Assembly (NCBI GenBank): GCA_043228905.1
Contig: JBHGNT010000021.1
Coordinates: forward strand, 1,736,001-1,800,000
Direction of reading: 5' to 3'
DNA length: 64,000 nucleotides
DNA from: Azolla caroliniana
Taxonomy: Eukaryota; Polypodiophyta
The position numbers were made by a program, and so were the translations under genes. The first letter of the stretch is position 1, and every line of letters begins with the position of its first letter. Of this stretch, positions 1 to 12,243 are shown piece by piece. The notes beneath the pieces are model-generated. The model saw only the letters and a program-made list of their open reading frames with translations, was not told the origin of the DNA and searched no databases.

Positions 1-1101
1 ATGTCCAAAATTTTCTGCCTTGCCCATCAACTGCTCTTTGCAAAATAATGGCTTATCTTGTTTTTTCTGTAGCTATCCAGCATTATGGGATCCCTGCTTT
101 TAAAGATTCGTGCAAGAGTGTGTTCAATCCAGGTAGTCAGGAATCCCTTCTATACAATTCTATTAAACCTGTGCACTGGAAGTGCAACAAAAAAAGAAGC
201 ATTTGCTTATCCCATTCTGGAGTCTTTTGATCACATTAATTACTTGACTTACTGAAAAATGTAAACCAAATTTGTCTGGCCTGTGGATATGGAAGAGGGG
301 TTGTTCTGGTATATTATACAGACTTTTTGCATGCATAGGCCAAACCTCTATTGAAATAATTGGTAATGTAGATTGTTTTGCATGAAACGTCTTCCAAGCC
401 CTCTTGCTGTCTTGACTCAAACACATATGAGAAATCTGTGCTTCCACCTCATCAATTCTCACATATTTTAAGGCATGGAGATATTTAATAAGAGCTGACC
501 CTTCTGTAAGGAAAGACATAGCTGGGTGATGTGGAGTATTTCTGAAGGACCATTCGTGATTTCTTCCACTGTGTAAGGGATCCAGTGTGAATATATTTTC
601 GTGAATTGTTGAAACTGTATACTCAACTCATATCCTAGAGAAATTTGATGTTTAGGGTATCTGGGTTCACATTGTCCCATGCGACAGTGAATTTCAAATA
701 TGCACGATCAGCAGTTATACTATTTTGCTTCCTAGAGTGATGATTTTTTTGGCTTCTGGTATTAATGGTGGGGAACAAAATGCTGCTTCATAAGTCCTAA
801 TCAAATCCCTAATCTTGAAAATTAAAGAGACAAATATGGTATTAAGGAATATATTTTTGACCAAGCATATCAAAATAGTTCTGAAAAATGTCAAATGCAC
901 ACTTTTCTAATATCTGGAAAGAATCAGAAGTATAAATCTTTGTAATAATTTTGTCTATATAAAATATTAGAAAATACTCTAGGAGTGGGAACGAGTGACA
1001 TTATATTTAGGATAAAATGCCAATGTATTAGAAAATATTTAATAGTATGGCCATAAAATCCTTTTCTCTGGATTTCCAATGTCTTATTCCTCTTCTTGAA
1101 G
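1..1101. other. Intron of the ApaG gene plus antisense ORF relic
   Basis: This stretch lies upstream of the first recognisable ApaG exon and is most simply an intron of that gene. On the minus strand two open frames, about 680-468 and 519-163, overlap in different phases and together read as an ordinary-looking protein of about 170 residues broken by one frameshift. I do not recognise the family; an old transposon or pseudogene fragment is the best guess. I looked on the plus strand for the exon expected just before the ApaG part and did not find it, so it probably lies before the window. Confidence 0.4.
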
Positions 1102-2053
1102 GTACGAAGTTCTGCAGTCTTTGTGCCTGAAACATCAACATTGGTCACGGAGAGGAGCCATGATAATCTTTGTTTCACCTACCAAATACGAATCCGTCTT
1201 CTTCCCTCGGGAGATGGTCCACACGCTCACTCTTTCCGAACTTGTCAGCTCTCACAACGCTATTGGGTAATCCTTGAAAATGGCATTTTCAAAGATGAAG
1301 TGCGGGGAGCTGCTGTCATTGGTCAGGTAAACCATTGTTTTTGAAGTGGTTGTATATATTTTACTTCTTATTCGAGTTGGATATAAACACATTATATTCG
1401 AACAATATATATACATATATGGGGAAAACTCTGAATATTCTTGAATTTTGCTTTATTTCTCGATATGCCCCTAGTTTTTTGTTATTTCCCATATGCAGTC
1501 AATCAACCACCCAGACATCAATTTAATTGTCAATTCATTCCCCTTTTCCCATTTACATGTGCTATTCAAGCAATCATATGGTCAATCCATCCCCTTTTTC
1601 TTTCTTTCGTGTGTTTGTGGAAATAATGGAAACTTGAGCATCTTGAAGTAATGATGAAAAACGCAGGCATGGAGTTATTCCATCTATATATGTAATAATG
1701 TATGTATCTCTGAATCTTGTGATGTTGCAGTATCCATTGCTAGAAACAGATGGCAAGGAGTTCATGTATGCTAGTTGCAGTTCACTTGGTACACGGAAAG
1801 GTGCAATGCATGGCAACTTCACATTTGTTCCGGGGAGGTATTAAAATGATTTGCTTGCTTTCACTATACAAGTTATTTTTTGAGCTCATACATTCTGGCG
1901 TTGTTGATTAAGTATAACTGTATAAGAAATGGCATGAAATGTAAATCCTAATTGATAACGTTCTTTTTTTCCAGCTTGAGTCGCCCGGAGGGCCCAGCAT
2001 TCTTGGCCACAGTGGCCAAATTCCCTTTAGAGGTTCCAGACTTCATATTTTGA
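1102..2053 (+). CDS. F-box/ApaG-domain protein, SKIP16-like, 3' end only
   Basis: Exons are 1102-1326, 1731-1837 and 1975-2053 (TGA), all with AG/GT borders and continuous phase. The translation starts VRSSAVFVPET, continues through YQIRIRLLP, FRTCQLSQRYWVI, GAAVIGQYPLL and MHGNFTFVPG, and ends FPLEVPDFIF. This is the ApaG (DUF525) beta-sandwich. The VRxSxVFxPE lead-in and the FPLExPDxIF terminus are those of plant SKIP16-type proteins, which carry an N-terminal F-box and bind SKP1 in SCF ubiquitin ligases. The F-box and SMI1/KNR4-like parts are outside the window, so the F-box half is inferred from the family. The ApaG fold is usually thought to bind proteins or ligands rather than catalyse. 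Only about 137 codons are present. Confidence 0.88.
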
Positions 2054-3350
2054 CAAAGTGAAACAATCTTCAGTGTACTGATGAAACATTATCCTTGTAT
2101 ATTTCCCTCACCCTCTTGGATGATTTTAATGCCATCTAATATTAATGAATCTTAGAGTGATTTATGTATGAAACGTGTTGCCTCGACGCTTTTCCCAAGT
2201 TGTGATACATTGGCATTGCATAAAAGCCTCATTCATCAAGGAATCTATTGATGCATCATGAAGCACATCTGATGCGTCCCATTTTCAAGACCATTTCTTC
2301 GCATCTTGCATCCACCTAGGGTCCAAACTTTTGCTTTTGTGTTTCATTTGAACTTCTTTCCTTGCTTATGTAATCCACAAAAATCCATTATGAGATATTT
2401 GAAAAATTTCATAAGAAAGTGTTTTTATCAATGTATAGTGAGCCCTCTTTCTTGCATTAGAGAAGCACTAGTGTTACCAATGTGTGTCTTAAGAACCTAA
2501 CATTTAATTTTTCTAAGTAGACCTAGGGATGCTATTGCCTCTACTTCAACCCCATAGAGAAGCACTAGTGTTATCAATGTGTGTCTTAAGAACCTAACAT
2601 TTAATTTTTCCAATATATAGTGAGCCCTCTTTCTTGTATTTGAGTTGTGAGAAGCACATTAAGATCATTAACCCTCTTTCTTGCTTCTAAGTGGTGAGTA
2701 TCAAATTAAGTCCATTGATGATTGATTGGAGGGAACCTCCCAAGAGACTTTAGAGGGTTTAAGTGGCTCATTATTGTACACAATGTATGATTCATCCTCA
2801 TTTTGAGGCTTCACAAGGATAACCTTAGTTTAGGAGCTATTAACACAACTTGCAATGTACACAAGAGTTTTCCAATGCATCATCATAAGTGTTAGCAAAA
2901 TGCACTACATGATCCACATAATACAAAAGCACAGTAACGACATCCCAATGGGAACTTCTCTAGACTCCAATGTCTTCTCGTGTTTCAAACTTGTAGACTA
3001 TTTGTTCCGATTCATCAATGAATAAACCAAAGAGAGTAGGTAAGAGTGGGCTTTCTTGCTTAACACCAATATTGATCATGAACTTATTTGAAATGGCATA
3101 TTACCTTCTCATAGATTCAAGAAATTGCAAGCATATTAACTTGGTATCTTGGTTAATCCAAGTGTCTCCAAGGATGCTCATGATTCACCATATAAAAAGC
3201 TTTCTTCTTGATACTTCGATTTTCTTCTTGTCATCAACAAAGAAACACCATTATCTCCCATTGTCACAAGTGCTTCCCTCTATCCAGAGATATTTCCATT
3301 CTTGATCAACCTACATTAGAGATATTTAGAAGACAAAAATGTACAATATA
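2054..3350. other. Spacer with a 97-bp tandem duplication
   Basis: There is no credible gene here. The first part is the 3' flank of the ApaG gene. A segment starting at 2461 (agaagcactagtgtta) recurs at 2558 with 97-bp spacing, and the motif tagtgagccctctttcttg occurs at about 2436 and 2618. The rest is AT-rich DNA with only short open frames. Confidence 0.6.
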
Positions 3351-3402
3351 TTTTGATACAATTCTTTAGTCATGTCTTGATTTTATTTCTATTTACTTTT
3401 GT

Positions 3403-3912
3403 ACTTGCAATTTTTATTTTAGTTCAACATGAGACAACATTTTAAGATGTAGTCTCTTCTTTGGTCTTAAAATACGTTAATATATATTTCTTTCTCCCCT
3501 TTAACCTAAGTTTGAGCTCTCTCCCTCGCCCTTTAGTATATACTTGTCATGAATTGAGTGACTAGGGTTAAGTGTTATTGAGCCAAACCTTAATCACTCC
3601 TCCTTTTGTATGTGTTATATGGACTCCCCTATTTAATTGAGTTGTAGTTAGTACTACTACTTGCAATTTTTATTTTAGTTCAATGTGAGACAACATTTTA
3701 AGATGTAGTCTCTTCTTTGGTCTTAAAATACGTTAATATATATTTCTTTCTCCCCTTTAACCTAAGTTTGAGCTCTCTCCCTCGTCCTTTAGTATATACT
3801 TGTCATGAATTGAGTGACTAGGGTTAAGTGTTATTGAGCCAAACCTTAATCACTCCTCCTTTTGTATGTGTTATATGGACTCCCCTATTTAATTGAGTTG
3901 TAGTTAGTACTT
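3403..3912. repeat. 256-bp tandem duplication of LTR-like sequence
   Basis: The segment beginning acttgcaatttttatttt at 3403 repeats nearly base for base from 3659, giving a 256-bp period. The copies differ at only a few sites (for example caacatgagac versus caatgtgagac), so the event is recent. The region 3355-3520 also resembles 45,990-46,170, just downstream of a copia RNase H relic, so this is probably copia LTR sequence that was later duplicated. Confidence 0.8.
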
Positions 3913-4369
3913 AACATCTTAATTAGAGTTGTCTTAAGGAAGTGTGAGCGAGAGTTCATGAGATTGGGGTTTGTGAGATTAGAGACTCAAGAGAGATTGA
4001 CAAACGTTCTTTCTTGTTCACTACTAGCATGGTGTATGATGGTCCAAACCCCTCGACCAATAGTATAGACGTGGAGATACAACTCCCACAGTACAAAGGC
4101 ACACACTTGACATGAACACCAAGATCCGACACATTCATGATGGACCCTCCTTGCCAACAAACCTCTTTCTGACCCTTGGCTCAATGCCAAGCCTAACATT
4201 CAAACTTAAAAAACAAAATTCTTGATCTTTTCCCTTTCCCTCCAATTTGATCGACTCATTTATGTCAAATCTCACATTCTATGAGAGAGAGAGTAGAAAT
4301 TTTATGGTCCATGATGAAAGCCAAATCAACATATCATCTTGTATTTGATTCCTTCCTAAGAAATGGAAT

Positions 4370-5400
4370 TAGTACTCTATAGCGAAAACTCTCGATGTGA
4401 AAATAATGCACGCATATATGTGCTCACCCTTCTCAATGGGAATTTGAGTATGACACTCACATTATCTTGCATGTTTAAGAAGTCATCATATGAATCATGA
4501 ATTGTCTTATATGTGAATCATGAATTGTCTTATACGTAGAGCGTGCAATAAGTAAGTGATATTCATTCTCCACTAGGTTTTCATTGCATACCTTGCATGT
4601 TTTCATGTTTGCATGATGATGCCATGATGCTACCTCGACACCTAACTTGTGTGAGGGAGTTCAAAGAAGTGTTTAAGGCTATTCGAGAGCCAAGGCTCAT
4701 ATGGGTAGTGAGATGCGATTGGATACGTTCTAACATTTTTTTCTTGTATTGGGCGAATATTGGGGGTTAATATTTGCAATGTATTATTCCAATTTGGGCA
4801 TTTTAGCATCTTGCCACTTCATCCTTAGTGCCACTAATAATCTATCCCCAGTGATCATATACTTCATACCATCACTTGAGCGATCCAATAGATCTTTTAC
4901 TCCTCATCCCTTAAAACCATTTCATAATGTCAAGCAACAACCAAATGAGAGGATTTTGCTCTTATGAGTTTTTTGTGCCTTGCATCTTAAGTTCCAAGCT
5001 CGTTTGGGCAATCTATGATCAATCATATTTTTTAGTTTTGTGATATACTCGTATGCTCTTTTCATGGCTAGTACCTCTATGGGTTAAGCACCTATTTCTA
5101 ATAACATGATAGGATAGGATGGTTAGGATTTAGCCCCAATTGTCTATGTAAGAATATTTTTTGGATTTTGTCTATTTCATTCCATGCACTAACTGAGATC
5201 GTGTCAGCCCCACACTTCCAGTCCATAAAGCAACACTTTGACCCACCATAACATTTAATAACATTGATCTAACTTCCCATCCTTGAGTCACTTTGGTTCC
5301 ATTGATTCTTGAACATATAATAACTATTCCAACCTGCTTGAAGTCCAGACTCATAGCATGCATCTCACCTATTTGTTGATGGAACATTAATACATTCATA
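4370..5400 (-). mobile_element. Decayed LINE 3' end (copy A)
   Basis: The minus strand carries a broken reading frame (for example GWEVRSMLLNVMV, near 5300-5230) that matches the frame at 37,716-37,474. The nucleotide match to 36,780-37,720 covers the same blocks in the same order, including ctcacccttctcaatgggaa versus cccacccttcttggtggaga. This fits the C-terminal part of a non-LTR retrotransposon ORF2. Many stops and frameshifts show that it is dead. Confidence 0.6.
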
Positions 5401-5510
5401 TACATACATACATACATACATACATACATACATACATACATACATACATACATACATACATACATACATACATACATACATACATACATACATACATACA
5501 TACATACATA
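5397..5510. repeat. (CATA)n microsatellite, about 114 bp
   Basis: An uninterrupted tetranucleotide array of about 28 units lies inside LINE copy A. The related LINE piece at 37.7 kb has no such array at the matching place, so it expanded after the two copies separated. It gives an open frame of repeating Met-Tyr-Val-Cys that is not a gene. Confidence 0.97.
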
Positions 5511-6500
5511 GAGAGTGAGCGTGTCACTAAGAAGAGAGAGTTATACTTGAAAACAATAATATTATGTAGATGCCCAACCCAAGGATACAATAGAGTGAAG
5601 ATGTTCCAAAAGCACATACTCAAAGCCTTCCCAATGTTTGTAAGTGGAGGTAAAATTTGTTTTGTATGCAAGTTGTCGACATTTGAATCACAATTCTCTC
5701 TTACAAATTGTATGTTGGGAAAGCTATGGCTTCAAAAGCAATGCATTTATGCAAGTCTTTGAATATAGGAAGGTTTCTCTATAGCCACTTTTCATAATAT
5801 TTTGATAACAACCACAGACAACTCTTTGCTTGATTACATCCGTAATTGAAGTGATGGAATTTTTAGTGTTCACCAATACATATCTTGGAAGTATGTTTGG
5901 TGTGCAAAAATCGGATCTTTCTCAAACTTCAAATATCACATCATCATTCTTCTTCCATAATCTACGTGGGGTCCTCATAGCTACCGTCAATGAAACAACA
6001 TAATCATTCCTCTTCCATAATCTATGAGACAGGTTCTCGTAGTTACTATACACAAGACAACATTATCATTCTTCTTCCATAATCATCATAGCTACGCCGA
6101 CTTCTAGAAGTTACTGCCCACAAGACACCGTCATCGTTCTTCTTCCATAATCTTTGGTAAGGTTCTATCAACCAAAGCTTGCGAGCGTGTGGAATGCGGG
6201 CGATCGGATAAGAAAAGGAGGAGCTCGGCACGAGATGGATGAGAGCCGACTGGTACTCGGGTGCAGGAGGTGGGCTGGCTATATACATATTCCCATGGAT
6301 AGATAGATAATTTGAGCGTCCATAGAGAGAGGCCATAGAGAAGAAGAAGAAGAAGAAGAAGAAGAAGCAGAAGAAGAAGAGAACATCATCACCACCATCA
6401 TCATCATCAATAACAAAAGCTTTAAGGAAGGGGAAAACCTTGTATTAATGAGTAATTAGTGATTAGTCAGTAGTAATTAGTAATAATCAATAATTAATTA
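5511..6500. other. Spacer with imperfect ~60-bp repeats and a GAA run
   Basis: Between about 5940 and 6170 the phrase cattcttcttccataatc, followed by a tail naming tacg/tagt/caagacaac-like words, occurs four times at roughly 60-bp intervals with variation. A purine run of GAAGAA units covers about 6340-6378. Both are upstream of the ubiquilin gene and could lie in its promoter. No gene is seen. Confidence 0.55.
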
Positions 6501-6529
6501 TCATCATTAGCAATTATTATTTAGGCCAG

Positions 6530-6811
6530 AGTGTGTGTGTGTGTGTGTTTGAGAGACAAGAAGAAGGAGAAAAGCGAGAGGTGGGTTTTACTCTGTTTCC
6601 TCTGTTCTCTCTGTCTCTGTCTCTGTCTCTGTCTCTGTCTCTGTGTCTATCTCTGACAGTAATCCATCGACAGTCGATCCTCCCTTCCATCCATCCGTCT
6701 ATCCATCCATCCATCCGTCCGTCCGTCCGTCTCACCCACCTCCCCTTTTCTCTGACAGAATCAGGAAAAAGGGAACAGAGCAGGAAGTAGCGCGCGGCTC
6801 CCTTGCTCACC
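6530..6811 (+). promoter_or_regulatory. Pyrimidine-rich leader of the ubiquilin gene
   Basis: Ahead of the ATG lie a GT run (6533-6548), a TCTCTG hexamer array (about 6605-6645) and a CCATCCAT-to-CCGTCCGT tetramer array (about 6688-6730). CT-rich leaders next to start codons are common in plants. The transcription start is not visible, so the split between promoter and 5' UTR is unknown. Confidence 0.5.
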
Positions 6812-9800
6812 ATGGCAGACGAAGAAGGCAGTAGCCCTTGTACCGTGCATATCCGATGTACCAACGGAAGCAAATTCTCTGTTCAGGCCAACGTCGCTCG
6901 TACCACCGTCGCCTCCTTCAAAACCCTCCTCGTTGAAGGATCAGGTGTGGCGGCAGACCAACAGCGACTCATCTACAAAGGTCGTGTCCTACGAGATGAC
7001 TCTACCCTCGAAAGCTATGGTAAGTTATGTGTGCATGTATATGTCCTTGTTTTTCAGATCTTTGTACTTATTTACAGAAACCCTAAAATTTGTCTTCTTT
7101 TTTGACTTTGTTGGAAAGGACTTTAATCATTTGGGTTTGGATTCTGTGGAAGTGATTATTGATTATCAGATGATAAATGCACAAAGTGTAGTCTCCGTTT
7201 TTTGGAAAGAAATTTCCCTAAGTTTTGTCTTCCCTTGGACTTTGTTGGAAAGGTTTTTAATCATTTGGTATTTGGATTCTGTGGAAGTGATTATGATTAT
7301 TTGATGATAAATGCACAAACTGTAGCTTCTTTTTTGTTGTTGAGTAAAAATACTGTTTTCTATATTGTCTGCTTGAAGTCAAGCTCTTTGGTGTATTCAG
7401 CGATTACAATTGATCCCATCAGACTTGGCTCATAACCATAGGTTGAAGAAAACCCACGATGTCAAAAGCTCTCTGTTGTTTTGCTTTTCTGTAAAAATAT
7501 GTATCCAACCTGGGAATCAATAAAACCAAATTTTATTTAGGCATGATGCTAATGATTCTTTGTCAGGATGGTGGTTTTATAATGATCACAAGTTGAAAAT
7601 TTTCTTGCTTTTCTCTTGAAAAGAAGGTTATTTCATATGTTTACCCTCAGTACGTTCCTGTTTATGTCTTATGTCTTAAATTATGATACTTGTGGCTAGG
7701 GGAGTAGATAAAAAACTCTTTTTTTAAGACATTTGATCCCATCAAGTACATCCAAGTACTTTTGCCATTTCTGAGCAATATTAACTCTCATAGGGCTTTT
7801 TTCTTCTTAAGGAAAGAATATTATCTTGATTTTATCTTCCCTTTACTGTTTGTCTCGTATTAGTTGACTTCATTCCTTTTTAATATGCTCCTAGTTGTTT
7901 TTCAGTGTTCTCTTACAATCCATTGCTATGGAAGTGCTTGTTGCCTCGTTTGATAGGAGAATTAATAACCACATGAGGTAGATCCTAGGTGATACTTGTG
8001 GCTTGGAATTTTTTTCCTGTTACCTATTTGGGCATTTAATGCATCTGAATTCCATCAATCTAGTCAATACGATTAGATGAATAAAGCATTATGATATATT
8101 TTCTGGCAGAACTTTCTTTATATGTGAAGTCTCTATGATGTTTGCTCCAATAATCTCTTGCACAGTGACCCGTTTTGTGACAGCTCTATATTTAGTGCCG
8201 GTTTTAGACAATGAGTCTCTACCTTGTCCATTTTAGCTTCCAAATCTGCAGGATTGCATGAGAGTTTTTCCCTTGAATAGATAGAGGGCCTCTTGAAAGA
8301 GTATCCCGAAACATTTATTACTAATTCATGTAACATGGTAATCAATGCAGGAGTACAAGATGGCCACACCATCCATTTGGTGCGAGCAGCTCCTTCATCT
8401 GCAGTGGCATCAGTTGCAGCAGCAAGTGGTGCTCCGACAAATACATCAGTTTCCACTCCCTCTACCACCACTCCACCTGTTGGGCTCAATGGGTTCGGCA
8501 CCCCTGATCTGTTTGGAATTGGTAACTTGGGTGGTGGTGTAGGATTGGGTTTTCCAGAGTTTCAACAAGTCCAACAGCAATTGATGCAAAATCCAAATCT
8601 TATGCGTGATATGATGAACATGCCAGCTGTCCAAAGCCTAATAAACAACCCTGAAATGATGCGGAACTTGATATTGAACAACCCCCAGATGAGGAGCCTC
8701 ATTGATAGGAACCCTGAGCTTGGCCACATTCTCAATGACCCGAGCACTTTGCGGCAAACCCTGGATGCAGCAAGGAATCCTGAGCTCATGCGAGAAATGA
8801 TGAGGAATACGGATCGAGCAATGAGTAATATCGAAGCATCACCAGAGGGCTTCAACATGCTTCGCCGCATGTATGAAACTGTGGAGGAACCTTTCCTAAA
8901 TGCCGCAACAGGTGCCGATGGAGGAACCGATGCAGGAGCTAACAATCCATTTGCAGCTTTATTGGGGACGCATGGACAAACTCAGCCGACTAATACAGGA
9001 GGACCAGTAGCTGAGGCCATTGCACCAAATACCGCACCGCTTCCAAATCCTTGGAATCCTAACCGTAAGTTTCGCTTTTCTTTAGTGTTTTTGCAAATGT
9101 ACAAGTAACAAGGTCACATGTGTAATAAGTTGAATCAATTTGCTCTTGATTCCTGGTGGTAAGTAGCAAAGTTCACATGTGTTGTTTATGTTCTTTAGTC
9201 ATTGTGCAAATGTACGCCTAACAAAGTTGACATGTGTCATAACTGGAATCAATGATTGTAGAGAATGCAGCCAATGCTGGTGGGCCTGGACAAATAGGCA
9301 TGGGAACCCGTGCAAATACTATGGGATTGGGAAGTAATATGGGTTTGGGCTTTCGCCTTCCGGATCTTGGGGACACAGGTGGAATGGGTTTGATGGATCC
9401 TGCCACCATGCAACAAATGCTCCAGAATCCCGCCATTCTTCAAATGATGCAAAATCTTTTGGCTGATCCTCAGTATATGAATCAGGTAAACACTGGGTTT
9501 TTTATATTTTCAACAAATTTTATTCAGTCTTGTAGATAGTATTTGAATTATCTGTCTTTGATTTCTTTGACTGTAGGTAGCAAACATGATGCCACATTTG
9601 GCAAATCCACAATTCAGAGAAATGATGCAGAACCCTGAATTTTTGAGACAAATTAGTAGTCCTGAAGTTCTTCAGGTAATTGCAGAATCTGTTGCAGATA
9701 TGCTCTTATTGATTTGATTAAAAAAAAGTTAGAAAAACTTATCATACATCTGAAGTTTTCTCTCTATATTTTGTAGCAAATGCTCTCCTTACAAGCTGGC

Positions 9801-10295
9801 CAACAAGCAATTCAGTAAGTTTTCAGATCATGGATTTCAAATTGTACTTTAGATAATCTGGTTGTTATATATGAAGTGTTTGGAGAGGTACATATAATTC
9901 ATAAATATTTTCTTCATTTTTTTTCAATAACATTGCATGTTATTCAGAAATCCGACAGCAAACGGTGCAACGGCAGGAACCCCTAGACCTTTTGACATGA
10001 ATTCATTGCTTGGTTTGTTTGGAACACTGGGTGGAGGTGTAGGTGCACCTGAAGGTGAATTTTGAAATCTTAAGTCTTTCTTTGACGAGTTTCTTTTAGT
10101 AAATGTTTATTTCATTCATATGTTGTGTTTTAATCTCTCCTTGCAGTTAATAATGTTGCACCTGAACAACTTTATGCTTCTCAATTGTCACAACTGCAAG
10201 ATATGGGATTTATTGATAATGAAGCTAACATTCGTGCCTTGAGAGCAACCGGTGGGAATGTCCATGCGGCAGTGGAGCGGCTTCTTGGAGGCTAA
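6812..10295 (+). CDS. Ubiquilin / DSK2-type ubiquitin receptor
   Basis: The seven exons are 6812-7019, 8351-9064, 9262-9485, 9577-9675, 9777-9814, 9948-10054 and 10147-10295. They join in phase to 512 aa. ATG 6812 has the context caccATGGCA. Residues about 9-85 form a ubiquitin-like domain ([25 protein letters not shown]). The middle holds Met/Asn-rich STI1-type repeats ([51 protein letters not shown]). The last ~45 residues are a UBA domain ([30 protein letters not shown]). In this family the UBL docks on the proteasome, the UBA binds ubiquitin, and the STI1 units bind hydrophobic clients. The layout and length are those of plant DSK2 proteins, and no domain is broken. Intron 1 contains a 134-bp tandem duplication. 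Confidence 0.96.
7104..7370. repeat. 134-bp tandem duplication in ubiquilin intron 1
   Basis: The phrase gactttgttggaaagg at 7104 returns at 7238 with the same following text (aatcattt, ttggattctgtggaagtgat, gatgataaatgcacaaa). The spacing is 134 bp. It lies wholly in the intron. Confidence 0.85.
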
Positions 10296-12243
10296 TTACA
10301 TTTTTGGACAACAGTTGCGTTGGGTTCCTAAATCCAATGTGTTTTTATATGATGTCGATGAGAGTCACTATATCTCTACTCACTTTAGTTCTTAATCCAT
10401 GCTTGCTATATATACATAACTTTGATGAATGTTATATGGAGACTTGTGAGTCCAGATTATATCATGTTGGATTCCATTCTGGCTTGTCGTCGACATAGAA
10501 ACAGGGATTGTTCCGTGGCATGTGAATTATTTCTGGTTCTCTCTTTTGGATTGTAGAAGTGACGATGATCAGATTGTTCAACACACTAGACATGATTTTT
10601 TTTCTTTATCCTACAGCTTTTTGATTTAAAAGGCTTGAGGAATAACTCTTGTTGAAAATATATAATGCCAATGTGTTTAAAGTTGCACTTGAGAATTTTA
10701 GAGACAATGTAGTATGTTCAATTCTCTTACAGTTTGTTGCATTCCAAATAATTAACCTTCTGATATATATAGAGTTTCAGTGACCTCATCTTTTAACCTG
10801 ATTGATCACAGGTTTTCCGTTCGTGAAAGAGAGTTCTAGCATTAAAATGAAGCTACAAATTCTCTGGGAAGAGTTCTAGCATTAGCATTAAGCTACAAAT
10901 ACTGAGATATCGCATGTATGTTTGTACTCATCTTTAACTGCATATAATTCCACGGGCAACTATTTTTGTAAAATAAATTATCATGTTTATATATCTCAAT
11001 GTGGGAAAATATGACAACTTAGGAAGGGGAGAATTAATTTGATTATATATGAACATGATTAACACAAATGTGGACTCAACATTCATGGGATAGTCCTCAA
11101 AAGTTACTGACCCCACCTCTATCTACATATTACATATTAAAAGAAAAGGTAGATTACTTAATCACATAATGGGGAGATCCTTGCAAGCTTGACAATGATA
11201 ATTAATGTGTTTTTATCAAACTTGACAACACAATGATAATGACAATGACAAATAAAGTTGCAGTAAGCATCCTCAAACTAGAGTGATAGTGATCAACTCC
11301 CAAGATAACACAAGCCAGAAAGTATTGAGTATTATTTTCATCTTTGCATGAGAACACCTGGCATCAGCAATGTATCTACATCAAGGTTATACTCAAAGGT
11401 CAAAATTCTACCAGCAAGAGAATTCAGCAGCTAAATTGATACATGCATGTGCAACCCTTTAGGGTTAGAGTTCAACCATTCAGAAGTGAATTATGCGACC
11501 GAAAGCTAAATACCGAGGAGACGTGGGTTACCATACTCACTTGCCTGAGCTCCCTGAAAAGGATCACTTGGGAGAAAAGTGAAGAACTCAAGGATAGGAG
11601 ATGTGTAAGACCATCTTGGAGATGAATGAAAGCAGATAATAGTGATCATTGGGAGGAATTGGAAGCTTGTCTCGAGTTACATTGAGCACAATAATGCAAT
11701 GGAGATCGAGGATTTGGGATGGGTTAACATCACCAATCTTCTCCGTTTCATTTTTATCTAGGGTTTGTTAAATTTCATTTCCCGAACACATAGGACAAGA
11801 AGCTATAAGACGCATTTTGTTATCTGGCCTCATTAGATAATGTACTTATTCTCCCCCAGTTTCAAGAATCATCACCGATTATGAATGAAGATAATTCTGT
11901 AAAAGTATCAAATGACCATTTATTTATTGCATTTTACAATTAAGGTGTACTACTAATCACTACATGTGAATGAATGGCAAAGAATGCATTACAAGTGATA
12001 AAGCATCAATTTGCCTTTACAATGTACACAAATGCATACATTATGGCAGCTTTAAACACAAAAAGTTTTAGTCATGGAGTAGAAGAACAGAGTGTATGAG
12101 TAATAATTAGTTATTTCCAATAAAAAAGATGTGTCATTTTCATCGACTTCATGAGCAATAAATATTACATAGTACAAATATTCAAAAGCTCTAGAAAAAA
12201 GAAAAAAAAAACAGGACTTTGCAAAAGAACAAAGGAAAAAAGG
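10296..12243. other. 3' flanks of convergent ubiquilin and phytocyanin genes
   Basis: The two genes converge here. The first few hundred bases should be ubiquilin 3' UTR. There is a short direct repeat near 10,823 and 10,867 (agagttctagcatta). I see no coding region, RNA gene or recognisable mobile element. Confidence 0.5.

Noticed and set aside
5172-5671. Open frames of repeating Met-Tyr-Val-Cys on the minus strand
   Set aside because: They are translations of the CATA array, with no other support.
6533-6873. Ser-Leu and Asp-Arg repeat frames over the ubiquilin leader
   Set aside because: They come from the TCTCTG and CCATCC arrays and end at or overlap the true start.
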